A stretch of DNA of 64,000 bases from Amoebophrya sp. A120. Its lineage: Eukaryota > Sar > Dinophyceae > Syndiniales > Amoebophryaceae. The stretch covers positions 8,141,224-8,205,223 of the forward strand of contig CAJINV010000002.1 of assembly GCA_905178155.1 (NCBI GenBank), read 5' to 3'. The notes under the pieces are model-generated. The model was not told where the DNA came from and made no database searches. It worked only from the letters and a program-made list of their open reading frames with translations. Positions 33,668 through 45,386 of this stretch are shown piece after piece. A program made the translations under genes and the position numbers. Every line of letters starts with the position of its first letter. Position 1 is the first letter of the stretch.

Positions 33668-34612
33668 TCTAGTTTCTGCGTAGCGAAATTCTAGAGAAGA
33701 AAATGAACAATGATCTATCACGATGGACAAGTGTTGGCCTTTACATCTAATGAACTGTTTTGCTTTTCTTTGCGCTTTTCCTTCGCTCACCGAGAAGCGA
33801 GCACACACGTTGCTTTTCTTTATGCTGCTTTTCTTGAAGCCTCGCACGAACTCGGCCTTCGCGGGAAAATGATGACAACAAGGATGATGAAAATATAACG
33901 AGATACGCGGGGTAGCTCCCTTCGACTCTAAAACTAGTGTCACAGCAGGGAAATGAACTTCCCGCTGCGCTCGTCACGGTAATTTCACGCGACAGGCTAC
34001 TTACTTGCTCTGAAAAGAACAAAAACGCGCATCTGCAAGCGTGTCCAACAAATGGGAGGTCGGTGCTGGTGTCTCGCTACGTGTACGTATCACACACATG
34101 ACTGCTCGTTTTCGTATCGCTCGAGCACTTGGTAGTGTAGTCGACACGTCCGTCGCTTAATCGTACTTCATCCACACATCGTCAAGACACTTAGTTTCGC
34201 CGAATCGCAATCGGTTTGATTTACGTACTTACTGCGCGCTGCGATGTTGTCTCGGTGAGTGGGTCGATTTTGTTTGTATCGGTCATGATGCGTTGTACTA
34301 CGTTCGTCAAAAATGGGAACGGAGCTTCGTATATCGTGCATCAGAGGACAGTAAAGTAGATGCTGCAGCACCACGTTGTATTTGGAAAGCGCTTGGATGT
34401 GGTGGTGGGATTTTCCTTTTCTCTTTATCGCTTGAACTTTTTTCATCCCTTCGCGTTTCAAAAAAAACTTCGGCTGCATGTCCCCCCGTGTTCCTGTCTA
34501 CCCTATCCACAATTTCGCATACCGCTGCCTCCATTGACATTTCGGCAATATAACAAAATTAGGACAACGAATCGGAAAAGTTTTTTCCAAACAGAACCAC
34601 CAACCCACCAAA
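33668..34612. other. Intergenic, nothing recognised
   Basis: Only short frames without domains on either strand. Confidence 0.5.
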
Positions 34613-34919
34613 ATGGCCAAGATGATGAAGATGATGAAGGCCGCCGAGCCGGCGCCGGCCATGAAGAAGATGATGAAGTATCCATTAAAAAAAAGCTAGC
34701 GTGCCAACCATGCGTATATGGGAAAAACAAAAATGTTTGGATGGGCCGGAAACAAAAAGTATGTCTTGCACAGCCTAAAGCCAAACAGCACGTTGACCAG
34801 CGATTTGCATGCGATTTGTTTTTGCCTCGAACACGACACATGACGGCACGTTAGCTTTTTTTCTTTGTGATAAGCAGATGAGCATGAAGATGAAGATGAT
34901 GTCCATGAAGAAGAAGTAA
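34613..34919 (+). CDS. Tiny Lys/Met-rich protein (35 residues)
   Basis: Exons 34613-34678 and 34878-34919 encode 35 residues, of which most are Met or Lys (MAKMMKMMKAA...then MSMKMKMM...KKK). The two exons have the same unusual composition, and the IE between them must be removed with 5 bp to keep the frame. GT-AG use at GTATCC...AGCAG would instead give a stop directly after the junction. The composition resembles the Lys/Met-rich stretch of the DVNP gene (exons 2-3), so a small basic DNA- or RNA-binding protein is possible but unproven. The ATG has an ACCACCAACCCACCAAA leader. It is too short for usual gene finders. Confidence 0.6.
34679..34872. mobile_element. Introner element, family F
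   Basis: Inverted ends share AAAAAAAGCTA and CGTGCC with TATC/GATA termini. Flanks TGAAG/AGCAG (3 of 5). 194 bp. Confidence 0.78.
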
Positions 34920-35930
34920 GCAGCTGCGGCGGCGCTTTTTCGGACAGCTACAGCTTCAGCATGACACTCATCTTCTAGGTCATCTGGAAAGATTTTTCTA
35001 GCGCTCCTGAACGTGGTGTAATCCTACGGCGGTCGAGCTGATGCTAGGGGTGAAACTTCTTAATGGACGGCATTCGATGACGAACCATTTTTGTAGGCAC
35101 GCTACAGAATGATTCTTTAAAGTTGCCCTCTACATGAAGGAAGAAAAACAATCGCGTTTCGACGCCCTGAAACAAAGGGTGTAATTTCTTCAGCCGCTGT
35201 GTTAGGCGTTGATTGTTCCAGAAGTACATAGCGATCCACGTTTTGCTTGGTATCTACGAAGCAAAAATCCCTGCGAACGGATGGAAATGATTGATCAAGC
35301 AAATAAAGAAAAATCGTGGTCGAAAGTCTGCTACTGACTATAACGTGTTAAAGCGCAAAAAAAGATGTAGACCGACACGAAAGCGCCCGGTAAATAATAA
35401 TAAAGTAAATTTCAAAATGATAAATGAATCCAATCGACTATCCCCGAAAAGAAGAAGGTTAATCCAAGGATCTTTTTCAATTTGAGTGAGATCGAAATTT
35501 TGACGAAATTGGAATTAGTTTGATCGTGGCTGGAGGAAGAGAACACAAATGAGGAGCTAGAGGTGGATGCGCAGTGAACTTCCCTTGGACAGTGAATGAG
35601 AATTTCAATTTGCGACAACTTGAATAAATTGAACATGGATAAAAATTCGAGTCGCAGCGACAAATTGAATACATAGTCGCTTACGAAAACGAATCTAGTT
35701 TCATGATTGTGTCTGCGTAATAGATACACATCTTATTTTCATATGGCGATTTCTTGAGATTGTATTTGTAATGCGACATTCTTTTACTTTCACACCACAG
35801 AACCAGAAGACAATTTGATATAGGGAGTTCTCGCTGCGACCTTGATCATGTGTTAGTAGCATACTGACGATCTTTTTAACAGCCTATAATACGTAATCTG
35901 TCATTACAGGAAGAAAATTGGAAAAGAAAT
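34920..35930. other. Intergenic, AT-rich, nothing recognised
   Basis: No convincing frame. TTACAG at 35904-35909 may be a 5'-leader acceptor for the following gene, possibly used for trans-splicing. Confidence 0.4.
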
Positions 35931-38047
35931 ATGCCCGTGCCCATGGATTCGGCCACTTCCTCTCGCAGTTCGGGCAAGGCCGGGCTGGTCGACGCGAAAG
36001 ACGACTTATTCAATCATGTGACCAACTTTCTCGCTCACCCAAAGCAGCAAGCGCCAGGTAAAAAAATGTCTAAGGACTTTTGAATCTCTTTTTGAATAAT
36101 GATGATGATTGAACAATTATGGCTACCTGTGTAGTCATGTCGAATCAGTCGTGAAATGTACATAAACCTCTCACAAACAGCCTTCATGCCGCGTTCCCTT
36201 TTGCCGGAGGGCGACGCCAGCCCCAGTTCTTCGAGCGACTCCATGTCGGATCTAGGTACATAGCTAATACGTGGTTGAGTTGGTGGAAAGAAACAGAAGT
36301 TAGTACACCTTTTTATCCATGTAGCTAGCTGCCTAGCGATTATTTTCATGAATTTTTCTACTTTAACTTTGTGAAGAATGATAAGATAGATCATTCGGAA
36401 AGAAGACCAAGATCAAGAAGCAAGAGGACTTTCTGCATATTGATATTGATTTTTTATTTGAACATCACACAACAGACGCCGACATGCAAGGTTCGGAAGA
36501 CAGCGACTCGGGTTCCAGCGTGGACACGTCCGATAGTGAGTACAACAGCAAGAACCTTTCCCCCGTGACGCGGATGCGCAAAGTTCTGCAGAAGTGCAGC
36601 AGCCATGATGTCACAAATACGACCTCCAACAGCCGGAAAAAGTCGGCGGCGAAAAACAAGGCGCTCGCCCTCTCGGTGATCTCCAAGCTGCTAGCGAAGT
36701 ACGCGGGTACGGCCGCGACGGAGGCACGCAGTAGTAGTGCGGAAATCGGCGCACAAGAAGATACGAACATGGTCGTGGACAACGAGAAGACCGCAACATC
36801 TTCAAGTTTCAATAACAGCAGTGGTGCGTCGAAGCAGGAGGAAAAGAGCATTGGCAAAGCGACTTCCTCGTCCTCCTCCGCGGCGACCACACCGTCGACG
36901 ACAACAAGCCTGTCAGCGCAGCAGAGTACAACTCCGAGCATGCAAAACGGCAAGAACGCAGCGACGTTGAAAACCACTTCTAACAGCACTTCCGCAGGAG
37001 TACAACCGCAAAATAGCAGCAAAAACACAACTACAACCATGACCACTAGTATCGCCAGCTCGCTCGGAAAGGTGTGCGCAAAGTATCCTGACGCAGTGGG
37101 GCTGTTCTTGGAGCATCTGCTCGTCAAAAACTGCGAGGCAGTTGTTCCGGGTGCCGGCGGCTGCACTGGAACTGGTACGACGGCGTCGACGTTCTTGCAC
37201 GGCACAAGGACTACGGGCACTAGTAGCGCAACAAATACCAGCGCAGCCGCGAGCCCGCTGTCGACGGGCAGCACGTCGGGCGGGACGAGCAGCAGCAAAA
37301 TCGTGGATGCAGCTTCCATATCAAACGCAAAAATGTCTGGGTCTGGGAGATTGCAAGACTTGTCATGCTTGTCTGGCATGACTCTGAACTCTGTGTTGCA
37401 TGGCCGCGAAGAGCTCCTCCTCCCTGTCATGCAAAAACGCAGTTTCTCATGTGGAGTACGCAACTCAGAGCCATGGAAAAAACTTGTCATGCTTGGCAGC
37501 GCGTTATAGTGAGTTCACTATTCCCTTTCTTGCATCACAAGTTTCCAGACCCAGACATTTTTACATTTGATATTCCATCAACGCTTTTTTTTGTGTGGAC
37601 GAACTGGAGGAACGAGCGCAGCAACTCTCCTCTTCTACTAGTACTACGGGCGGGGGAATTAGTACTATTACGTCGGTAAGGGGTGCTGGCGGTAGTAGTT
37701 TTGCTGGTCCGTCAAGCAGTACTACCGCTGCGAGAATCGCAAGCAGTACAACTTCTACGCATCAGAATTATAATTTTGGTACAGCAACAGCATCGACAAC
37801 CGTGTCTGTATCCACGAATAAGCGACAATTTGTTCCCGATGAAACGGGAGAGGAGGACGCTTTGATGAGCGGCTCGACGCCTACCGGAGCGGCGGGCAGG
37901 ACGACAGGAGCAGAGCAAAACACCCAGTTCCACCAATACGCCACGAAAAAGGCGGCAGCGGGACAAAATCAAAGTAGTCCGAGCAGGCCCACCAACGGGA
38001 ATGCTGTCGTGTCCAATTTTCTACCCTCGTCGAGGAACAAGACTTGA
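35931..38047 (+). CDS. Ser/Thr-rich protein of unknown function
   Basis: Exons 35931-36057, 36181-36255, 36476-37318 and 37578-38047 give 504 residues. The first two introns are ordinary GT-AG (36058-36180 and 36256-36475); the third is a family A IE. The N-terminal 130 residues are Ser/Asp-rich around LFNHVTNFLAHP and SVDTSDSEYNSKNLSPVTRM. Two short helical segments (NKALALSVISKLLAKYAG and SSLGKVCAKYPDAVGLFLEH) are the only ordered-looking parts. The rest is Ser, Thr, Gly and Asn runs with mixed codons, so it is not a simple DNA repeat. No family recognised; a scaffold or regulator is conceivable. Confidence 0.72.
37319..37572. mobile_element. Introner element, family A
   Basis: TATCAAACGCAAAAATGTCT and TTTTTACATTTGATA. 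Perfect TTCCA duplication; excision gives DAASINAFF. Confidence 0.92.
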
Positions 38048-39727
38048 ATTTGTTTTTTTTTCACGCATGATTTCCTTGTACGTGGTTTTTCGGAGACTTT
38101 AAGCAGCAATTTATACTCTGCGACGTCCTGCTCTAACAACTTGTTTTACTAGGAGTTTTTAAAAAAGCCTCGGGGTGGAAAAACACGTAAAAAAGAATCA
38201 ACCTCTACCTCCGTCGAGAGTTTCATACTACCTATTGTATTTCCCCATCGCTTGCCATAGCCTCGGTTCTCCTCTTTGAGTCTCTCTCTTCCACAGGTGC
38301 ACCTCTTTACCTCCACCTTCCCCGACGTGTAGAAAGTTTGTTTCCAGGAGGAGACACGCATTATTTATTACCTACTGAATTTTCCGTACACTATCATTTC
38401 ATTTTCACCCCACCAGCTGACAAACCGAAACACCAAGTCGCTTTGATTGACCGCTGTGCCACTACTGGCTGATTATTCTGCATTCTCTTTCGAGATGGGG
38501 TTGTGACGCCATTTATTCTTGCCGCCTACACTAGAAGACCCTTCATGGATGAGTAAATTGATTCCGTTCATCGCATTTCCTTCACGAGCACAAGAAGAAG
38601 AAAACCCGACTCAGCGTACGCATATTTTCGAGCTACAAGCGTTCGTTCCAGCTTTTTGTTAGCTGCAAGCGTGTTGAGGCTGATGTTCTTCTCTGAAGGG
38701 TCTGATCCTAGGGAGGATGAAGTTTCGAGTTCTGATGTTAAAGAGATCGCGGGAAAAGTGGCGTCGAGAAGTGATGTCAGACGATCATGATCTCGCACTA
38801 TTGCACCGAAAAATTGGTAGCTGCCCGTTTCAGTCATCAGAACATCCACGCGGCAAAGCTGCAAGATGCCAAGAAAGGAAGACGGCAGGTTAGAAAGATC
38901 AACAGTTGTTTCCTCCAGGAAAAAAATTCATCGATTTTTTTCAGCGTGGATTTTTGCCAGGATGAACGAGGGTCAGAAGTAGTGGCGTTTGTAGCAAGCA
39001 ATGCGCCGAAAAAGTTCTTTTTACAATTTATATGTTGCGAAGGGTCCTCGTGCGTGTTGGTTCAAACCGCATGGCTGTATCTATGATGATGGTCTTCTAG
39101 ATGACGTATGTGAATTTGCGAAAAAGATCTTCATCGGATCTGGCGTGCGAAATTTGCTATGAAAAGTTTGTTCTCTTGTGCTCGGACGTTCACCGTTCCG
39201 CTTTTGCAGCCTTCATGCAAAGGAGCACACTTTTTCCTGATAGATGAAGATTTAGTTCCGGGTATATGTAAGTTTTCTGCAACTTTTGCTCCTCCTGTAC
39301 TGTTTTCCATTTTATCCGTAGACGGAGAATTGTTCCGTGGCCTGCAGCGTCAAGATGCCCTTGGTGTCATGTGTGCATCAAATGGCCGACCATGTTTTGT
39401 TACAGCGAGCTTGTTTTGGATGTTTTGATGCATCGTTCTCGTTGCATGCCGGAGCTAAAAGTAGTGGCTCCGATGCTGTCCTGCTTCTAGATTTCCGACT
39501 TTAGTGTTAGCGCTATCCATTTATTCAATTCTCTTCATGGCGATTATTTGCGGTACAAACTCTACGCAAAACTTTTGATTTACGTTGAGGTCGACGAAAC
39601 GGCTGCGCTGGTCCTGGTCCGTCCCTTTCGTCGCTTTGAAGATTCATAATTTTTGGAAGACCGATAATACATTAATACAACATCACTGCAAAAAATAAAG
39701 TAGTGACTCGCCCCCTGTCATAAAAAG
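38048..39727. other. Intergenic, nothing certain
   Basis: A 98-codon frame at 38568-38864 on the minus strand and a 90-codon frame at 39159-39428 on the plus strand have ordinary-looking composition but no recognisable domain. Neither is called. Confidence 0.4.
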
Positions 39728-42700
39728 ATGGGTCAAGGCCACAGTAGCCACGACTCTGCTGGAGTCTTTATTGAGCTGGACGAGTACTCTGTGTATCCAG
39801 GGTCGGTTTTGCGCGGCCGCATCCACGTGAATGTGACCAACCAGGTTACCCAGCTGAAGTCTCTCAGCCTGAAACTCACCGGGTATGAGGAAACCAGCTG
39901 GCGCACGGTCCACGTCCGGCGGCAGCGGAAGGACAGAAACAACAACGATAACTTTGGGACCAATCGCGAACACGGTCTTTATCAGGATAATTTCAATCAG
40001 GACCACCCGCAAGGAAGAGACAGAGACTTTGGTGGTGATGAAGCCAGCAAGTTTAAAAACATTTCCGACGAATACGAGGAGATCGAAGAGATCAAACACC
40101 ACGACGGGCGCCACGACTTTTTCAAATTGACTCGTCCCGTTTCCAACGGCGGGGCGTTTTTGTCCTGCGGCCAGTACTCCTTCCCGTTCGAAGTTTACCT
40201 CCCCGACGACCTGCCGGGGTCCTGCACCGTGGGGCGACACCCGAAATTCGATCCGCACCTGCGCCACAACGAGAAGTATTTCCACGCGATGTGTAAGTAC
40301 AAGATCAAGGCGTTTCTCGAGATAGTGAAAAACCCGGAGGACCGGTCCTGGTTCAGTTCCAGGGAGAAGACCGTGAAGTGCTCGCAGGAGTTATTACCGT
40401 GAAAAATGCCCCCACCCCTGAAATTGCAAAAATTTGTGATGCGAAGTTTCCGAATGAAAACTTTTTGTCATGCATGAAAGGAGTATGAATCTTTCTGATG
40501 CAGAGTTTAGGCGTATGTAGCATTGCTTGGATGACAAGCGCCGCTTTTGCTGGGATCTGATGCAATACAAATCTTCACTATTCACGATTGGAAATAATCT
40601 GTGATGCTGCTAGATGCAAGAGGGCGAGTGTTTCTGTTGGAAAAGTTTGCAATGCAAATGCTCCCAAGTTCGGGGGTGGGGGCGTTTTTCATGGTGATAG
40701 GAGTTCCAGATCATTAACCGCTGTCCGCCCGCGCGGGCGTGCTTGAAGCAGATGTCCACGGAAATCAAGATTTGCGGCTGCTGCTGCAGTATGAAATGCA
40801 AAAGCATCGTCATTAGTATAAATCGCATGACAAATCTCCTCAGCGTGAGAAATAGAATTTGTAGTGCGGATTCAACTTGAGAAAGAAATTTGTAATGCAT
40901 GAATGCGATTAGTACGACTACGATACTTTTGCACAGGATATGCGGCAAGGGAACCTGCGACGTGTGCGTGCAGATGGGCCAGGATGCGTTCCGGATCGGG
41001 GACCAAATTCAGGTCCTTGCGTATCCAATGTTGCTGAAAAGTGCGATGTCCAGGCGAAAAAGCGCCATGCGTATCCGATGTTGTTGTTGAAAACGAAAAG
41101 TGAATATCTCATCTGAGGCAAATAATAAGTTTCCAAAAGGTCGTCGCGGTCGGGACGAATTCGTGTTACTAGCATATGCAAGGAGAGGAGTGCGTCCATT
41201 TGGAGCCTTCGCATTGCAAATACTTTCGAAATAGTTTTGGGCAGCAGGAGATCGCGCTTTTCAACATGATATGGCGAAATTCGACAACTCCAACACCACT
41301 GCGGAGTTGAACGAGCTGCGGCTCACCCTGCATATGCTGGGCAAAGCTTTCTCGGTCTGGGAGTGCAAGACTTGAGCTGCTTGTTTGCCATGACGGTAGA
41401 GCTTTGCTCGTCGTCCAGGACGAGGGCCTCTTGATTGTCATGCGAGCGCGCTGTTCCTCACGCGGAATGCCGCGCAACACGTACTTTTTTGCCGCTCATA
41501 TATCGATTTCTCATGCTTGGCCGTGCACGACATACTGTAAAAAGAAAAAAAGAAAATGAAAAACTGTCCATCTTCATTCACAGCGGAGCATATAGTACAA
41601 CTCTCGTCCACACCCAGACAAACATATTTGCATTTGATACTGCACCGCGTTATCCAATTGCGTTCGACCAACACGAATGAGCAGTACAACGAAAGGAAAA
41701 TGATTTGCCAGGACGTGAAGCCCGGCTGCCCGGCCGGCATCACCAAGGAGGAGATGTTTTACATGACCCTCCCCGGACAGACGACGGAGCGGGGAAATTA
41801 CAACTACGATAATGGTGCGGACTCCAACGTCGTGCCAACCTGCCAGGGTGGCTTAGTGCAGGTGTACTACGAGCTGGAGGTTCGGGGCTCCGTGACGTGT
41901 GCCAACGATCCGGTGGTGTCTTTACCCGTGTTTATTTACAGCACGCCCCCGGTGTACATGCGGCCGCAGATCGCCGATTGGAAGCCCCAGGTTAGTTCTT
42001 CTTTTTTTTCTGTTTCTAATGCGCGCGAACCTAAATAATGCGAGCAGGACATTTTCATTGAATGAAAAAATATGTTGTATGCATGGATTCGTCAATGGGC
42101 GTCGACTTCGTGCAGCAGGTCTGTGTGAAATGTGCCATAGTCCACTGTGTCCGCATGTAGATACTCTTCATGAGAAAGGGTCGGCATCGAGACAGATGAA
42201 GGAAGGGCAGTTGGTGAAAAAAGTTTTGATATCATCTTTCAACGCACGGCAGGTTTTCCAAGTGACTGTGGTGTCCGACATTCCTTGCCAGATGGGGTTT
42301 ATGGGCCGCAAATATTTCCGGGTCTGGAAAGTTGTGATGCTCACTCTTGAGATACATCTGCAGATGCACAGCATCTAAGCATAACAAATTCATTGCCAAA
42401 CCAGCAGTTGTGTGCATTGCGCATCGTGCATGACAAGAAGTTCCCCACCCCCCTCCTCACGGCTGGTAGGCCGATCGGCTGACGAGGTGGGTCGGAGGAT
42501 GTCGCTACATCATTCGTTTATTTTCGCATGGCAGGCGAGTGGGCCCCCTTGAAACCCAAGCAAACAAGCAAAGTTTTCAATTGTGCCAGTTGTAGCCAAG
42601 CATCGCACGTCTTGGAATCGTCCAGACCCAGACATGTTTGCAATGCACAGGGTTCGTCAACGTGGTACCAAAATCTGAAACCTGTCCCCTTCGCCTCAAA

Positions 42701-44176
42701 CGCATATGGTTTTGTTTGGCGATTTTTTTTTGTTTACCGCATGTTTGTTAGTTTTACAAAGGAGTGTGATGCAGCATTTGGTTTTGTGTATCGCCATGCA
42801 AATGTTTGAAAGCCAAGTCAATACTACAACGCGCGTGCCGGGGACAGTTTTCGCTTTGATAGGCGCCCACGCAGCAGACCATGCAGCCAGTGGGGGGAAT
42901 CGGTTATGGCACGATGAATCAGCCCGCAATGGTGCCCCAGCAGACCACGGGGATGGTCCCCCAACAATCTCCGGGAATGGTGCCGCAGCAACCGGGAATG
43001 ATGCCGCAGCAACCGGGAATGATGCCGCAGCAACCGGGAATGATGCCGCAGCAACCGGGAATGATGCCGCAGCAACCGGGAATGATGCCGCAGCAACCGG
43101 GAATGATGCCGCAGCAACCGGGGGTGGTGCCGCAGCAACCGGGGATGGTGCCGCAGCAACCGGGAATGATGCCGCAGCAATACAACTACCCGAACCTGTA
43201 CCATCAGCAGGCGTCGTGTATCAACTTGAATCGTTGTACTAACTAACGTTCTTCTCGCGACCCCTGAAAAATTAGAATAGAAATACACACCGCAACCAAG
43301 AAGAGTTTTGTCATCTTTGATTTGCCGCGATGAAGCAATTGGACATGCTGACTTTTGCCATATCATCATCGCTGGCAAAAATGTAGCAGTGTTGCTTGAT
43401 CGCGAGCTTCATTTTCATTAAAGGTTCTACTTGGAGCCAGTAGAAAGCTATTGCCTCTGCTTTTCCTGCTCGCCTTTTCGCAGTAAATGTAAAATTGGTT
43501 TGAAATACTCTTCCTCGGCGATCGACCTTTGCATTGATGATTCCAAAACTTCGGACGATGACTTGTTTCATGGACAAGCTCGCACTTGCATCGACGCCAG
43601 ATAAAGAACCGCTGCAGATACTAAAAAAATGTTTTATTTCGTCGGGGCGGGAGGTCTCAGCGACTGGTTTCAAGTTGATACCCGTGGGCAACAACAATCC
43701 GGCTATCAAATTGAAGAAAAAATCGCCACCGCACTACCGTAAATTTATGTGATGATGTGGGATGTTAATGTTTCCAGGCCGACCAGAATAAATTTGTATG
43801 AAATCTTATTGCGTCTGCGTCGGTCTTCACGGGAAATTCAAATTCGATACGCCAGAAAGCGAGAGGAGTCCGTTCTTGAGGCGGATTCCAGCGGTACGTT
43901 CCGAGGGTGTCCTCTGGGCTTCCAGAGCAAAAGGATCTGGGTCGACTGGTACCTTGCTTCGTCAGATGCACCAACTAGCCTCTCCTCCAATTATGCCATG
44001 CGATAAAAAAGTGTTCATTCGCGAGCAGGGAAGATTATGCAGGATCTGAAAGTATGATCGCAGACACTCACGTTTTCGCGTGGAATTGTGCGGGAAATGG
44101 TGGCGCTTTTTTCCCTTTGATATTGAAATTGCAGCCGCTAATACCCTCGAATTCGGCCGACTTTGCTGGGCGGTGA
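39728..44176 (+). CDS. Arrestin-like protein with MMPQQPG repeat tail
   Basis: Arrestin-fold proteins are cytosolic adaptors that sort or desensitise membrane proteins. Exons 39728-40391, 40705-40789, 40946-41021, 41277-41332, 41645-41990, 42253-42299, 42655-42665, 42867-43218, 43686-43703 and 44128-44176 give 567 residues. The N-lobe (to about residue 225) shows YPGSVLRGRIHVNV, LSLKLTGYEETSW, and GQYSFPFEVYLPDDLPGS, the arrestin-N pattern. The C-lobe contains KGTCDVCVQM, FDNSNTTAELNELRLTLHR and VYYELEVRG...SLPVFI. MGQGHSS at the start could be myristoylated. A tail of about ten PGMMPQQ units follows. The stop at 43246 lies inside an IE; after two further removals the frame ends at 44176. One intron is GT-AG (41991-42252); the other eight are IEs, several old-looking. 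Confidence 0.87.
40392..40699. mobile_element. Introner element, family G
   Basis: TATTACCGTGAAAAATGCCC left end, right end GGGCGTTTTTCATGGTGATA. Perfect GGAGT duplication. Confidence 0.9.
40790..40940. mobile_element. Introner element, small unique family (H)
   Basis: At 151 bp the shortest element. Ends TATGAAATGCAAAAGCATCG and CGATACTTTTGCACAGGATA. Flanks TGCAG/TGCGG. Confidence 0.85.
41022..41271. mobile_element. Introner element, unique family (I)
   Basis: Ends TATCCAATGTTGCTGAAAAG and inverted CTTTTCAACATGATA. Flanks TTGCG/TGGCG. Excision gives QVLAKFDNS of the arrestin C-lobe. Confidence 0.86.
41333..41639. mobile_element. Introner element, family A (old copy)
   Basis: Both arms are degraded (TTTCTCGGTCTGGGAGTG / CACACCCAGACAAACATA), but termini and a perfect CTGCA duplication remain. 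Excision gives RLTLHRVIQL. Confidence 0.83.
42300..42649. mobile_element. Introner element, family A (old copy)
   Basis: TATGGGCCGCAAATATTTCC with GGGTCTGGAAAG; right arm CGTCCAGACCCAGACATG. Perfect GGGTT duplication. It contains an in-frame stop. Confidence 0.83.
42666..42861. mobile_element. Introner element, unclassified
   Basis: Ends TACCAAAATCTGAAACCTGT and GACAGTTTTCGCTTTGATA are inverted. Flanks CGTGG/GGCGC are poor, but element plus 5 bp is in frame. It is separated from the previous IE by 11-16 nt. Confidence 0.7.
42972..43181 (+). repeat. 21-bp tandem repeat, about ten copies
   Basis: Unit CCGGGAATGATGCCGCAGCAA encodes PGMMPQQ, given here once as the unit. Six central copies are identical at the DNA level; outer copies have Val for Met. 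Confidence 0.95.
43219..43680. mobile_element. Introner element, unclassified
   Basis: Inverted ends TATCAACTTGAATCGTTG and CGACTGGTTTCAAGTTGATA. Flanks TCGTG/CCCGT are degenerate. It contains the apparent stop at 43244. Confidence 0.76.
43704..44122. mobile_element. Introner element, unclassified
   Basis: Inverted ends share TATCAAA, GAAAAAA and CGCCACC blocks. Flanks CCGGC/TTGAA do not match, so the copy is old or the edges are off by a few bases. Confidence 0.7.
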
Positions 44177-45386
44177 AAAGATGTGCCTTCAAAGCAGCTC
44201 ATTTTCAATCCGGGAGAGGCCAGAGGAATCTGTTTTGTTTCACGCAGACTACAAGAATACTACGCAAGAAGTATTTTCACTTTGCTTATACTACGATTTT
44301 ATCGAAATGGGAAAGCAAGAGGAACCAACTCGCAATTCAGTGCGCACTGCAACTCTCCGAGACGGAGATTTAATGTGGAATGCGGTTACAGTTATACTTG
44401 GATATTAATTTGGCTTTGGCAACAGTTTTGTTTATACTATTTTTGTTTATTTTTTGCATGGTGGAATGATGAGCAGAGGGCACACTACTGCAAATTGTTG
44501 GGTTAGTAGAGCAGATGATAAAGCTGAGTGGCGACTGTGTATCACGACGAAGCGAGGTGCTGAAAAAATTTTGGGTTCGCCTGCGCAGTCTGGTGTCTCG
44601 CAGAGATGTCAGCGTAGATTTCTTCAATCATTATGGCTAAGTACGAAAGACAAATCCTAAAATCAGTGATCGGAAAGACATCCTGCAAACTGGCGGGCAA
44701 AAGCTTCAATTTATGAATTGGGCTGTCTTGATTGTCGTATTGCATATTAAAAGCAGCTGCAGCAATCGGTTATTTTGCAAATATCTATCATTCCATCGGT
44801 CTGCAACTTTGGTACTTATTTTGCATCGGTTTTTGGCGATTAGATAGTCAAATTTCGGTTTGCTCTCTGCTTTTTTCTCTTCAGTGTATCTGTAATGGTT
44901 AGTGCAAGAAGTGGTCAACAAGTTGCACTTAGATCTTGAGACGCTCGACTGTGACAGTGTCTGTCGGTTGTCTGCCATCTGCATTCGGTTATGCTGAAAG
45001 AGGAATATTACAATTCGTAGTGCTGGGCGAATGTAAAAATGCTAAAATTCATTGTCTCTGTGTTAGTTTGTCTCGCCTGCATATCGGTTCCTGTTCTAGC
45101 GGCCGTGTGGAATCATTTTCATTCCTCTTTCATTTTGTTTCACTGGTTTTCATTTATTGCGCTTTTTATCGAACGTGGCAGTTCAAAAACTAGAACTTCT
45201 CAGTTGTTTACTTTAGCACGCGTGGCCCCTCTAAACTTTGTACTCCCTCCCTTATTATTGTTAACTTTGTACTTCGTGTTCGTCCTTGTCTTTGTCACAG
45301 ATAGAATTTCAGAGATTACAAGTCAGTGGTTGAAGGAACGCCCCATCCGGGGCCTCCGGGGGGTTCGTCTGCAGATCGATGGATAG
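44177..45386. other. Gap with unplaced coding-like segments
   Basis: Two stretches look protein-coding but could not be joined: 44181-44405 (MCLQSSSF...RERPEESVLFHADYK) and about 44517-44638 (IKLSGDCVSRRSEVLKKFW...VSVDFFNHYG). They may be 5' exons of the next gene. About 45040-45380 is T-rich and intron-like and ends with a possible acceptor at 45386. Confidence 0.4.

Noticed and set aside
38568-38864. Possible minus-strand gene of 98 codons
   Set aside because: Would be the only minus-strand gene; no motif and no supporting signals.
42972-43181. CRISPR-like regular repeat
   Set aside because: The 21-bp units are contiguous without spacers and encode an in-frame heptapeptide; this is a eukaryotic coding repeat.
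42881-43246. Stop at 43244 as the true end of the arrestin-like protein
   Set aside because: It lies in the left arm of an inverted-repeat element; removing that element and the next continues the frame to 44176. The low identity of the flanks leaves some doubt.
45039-45386. 115-codon hydrophobic frame (possible small membrane protein)
   Set aside because: T-rich, intron-like, and ends exactly at the acceptor of a supported exon.
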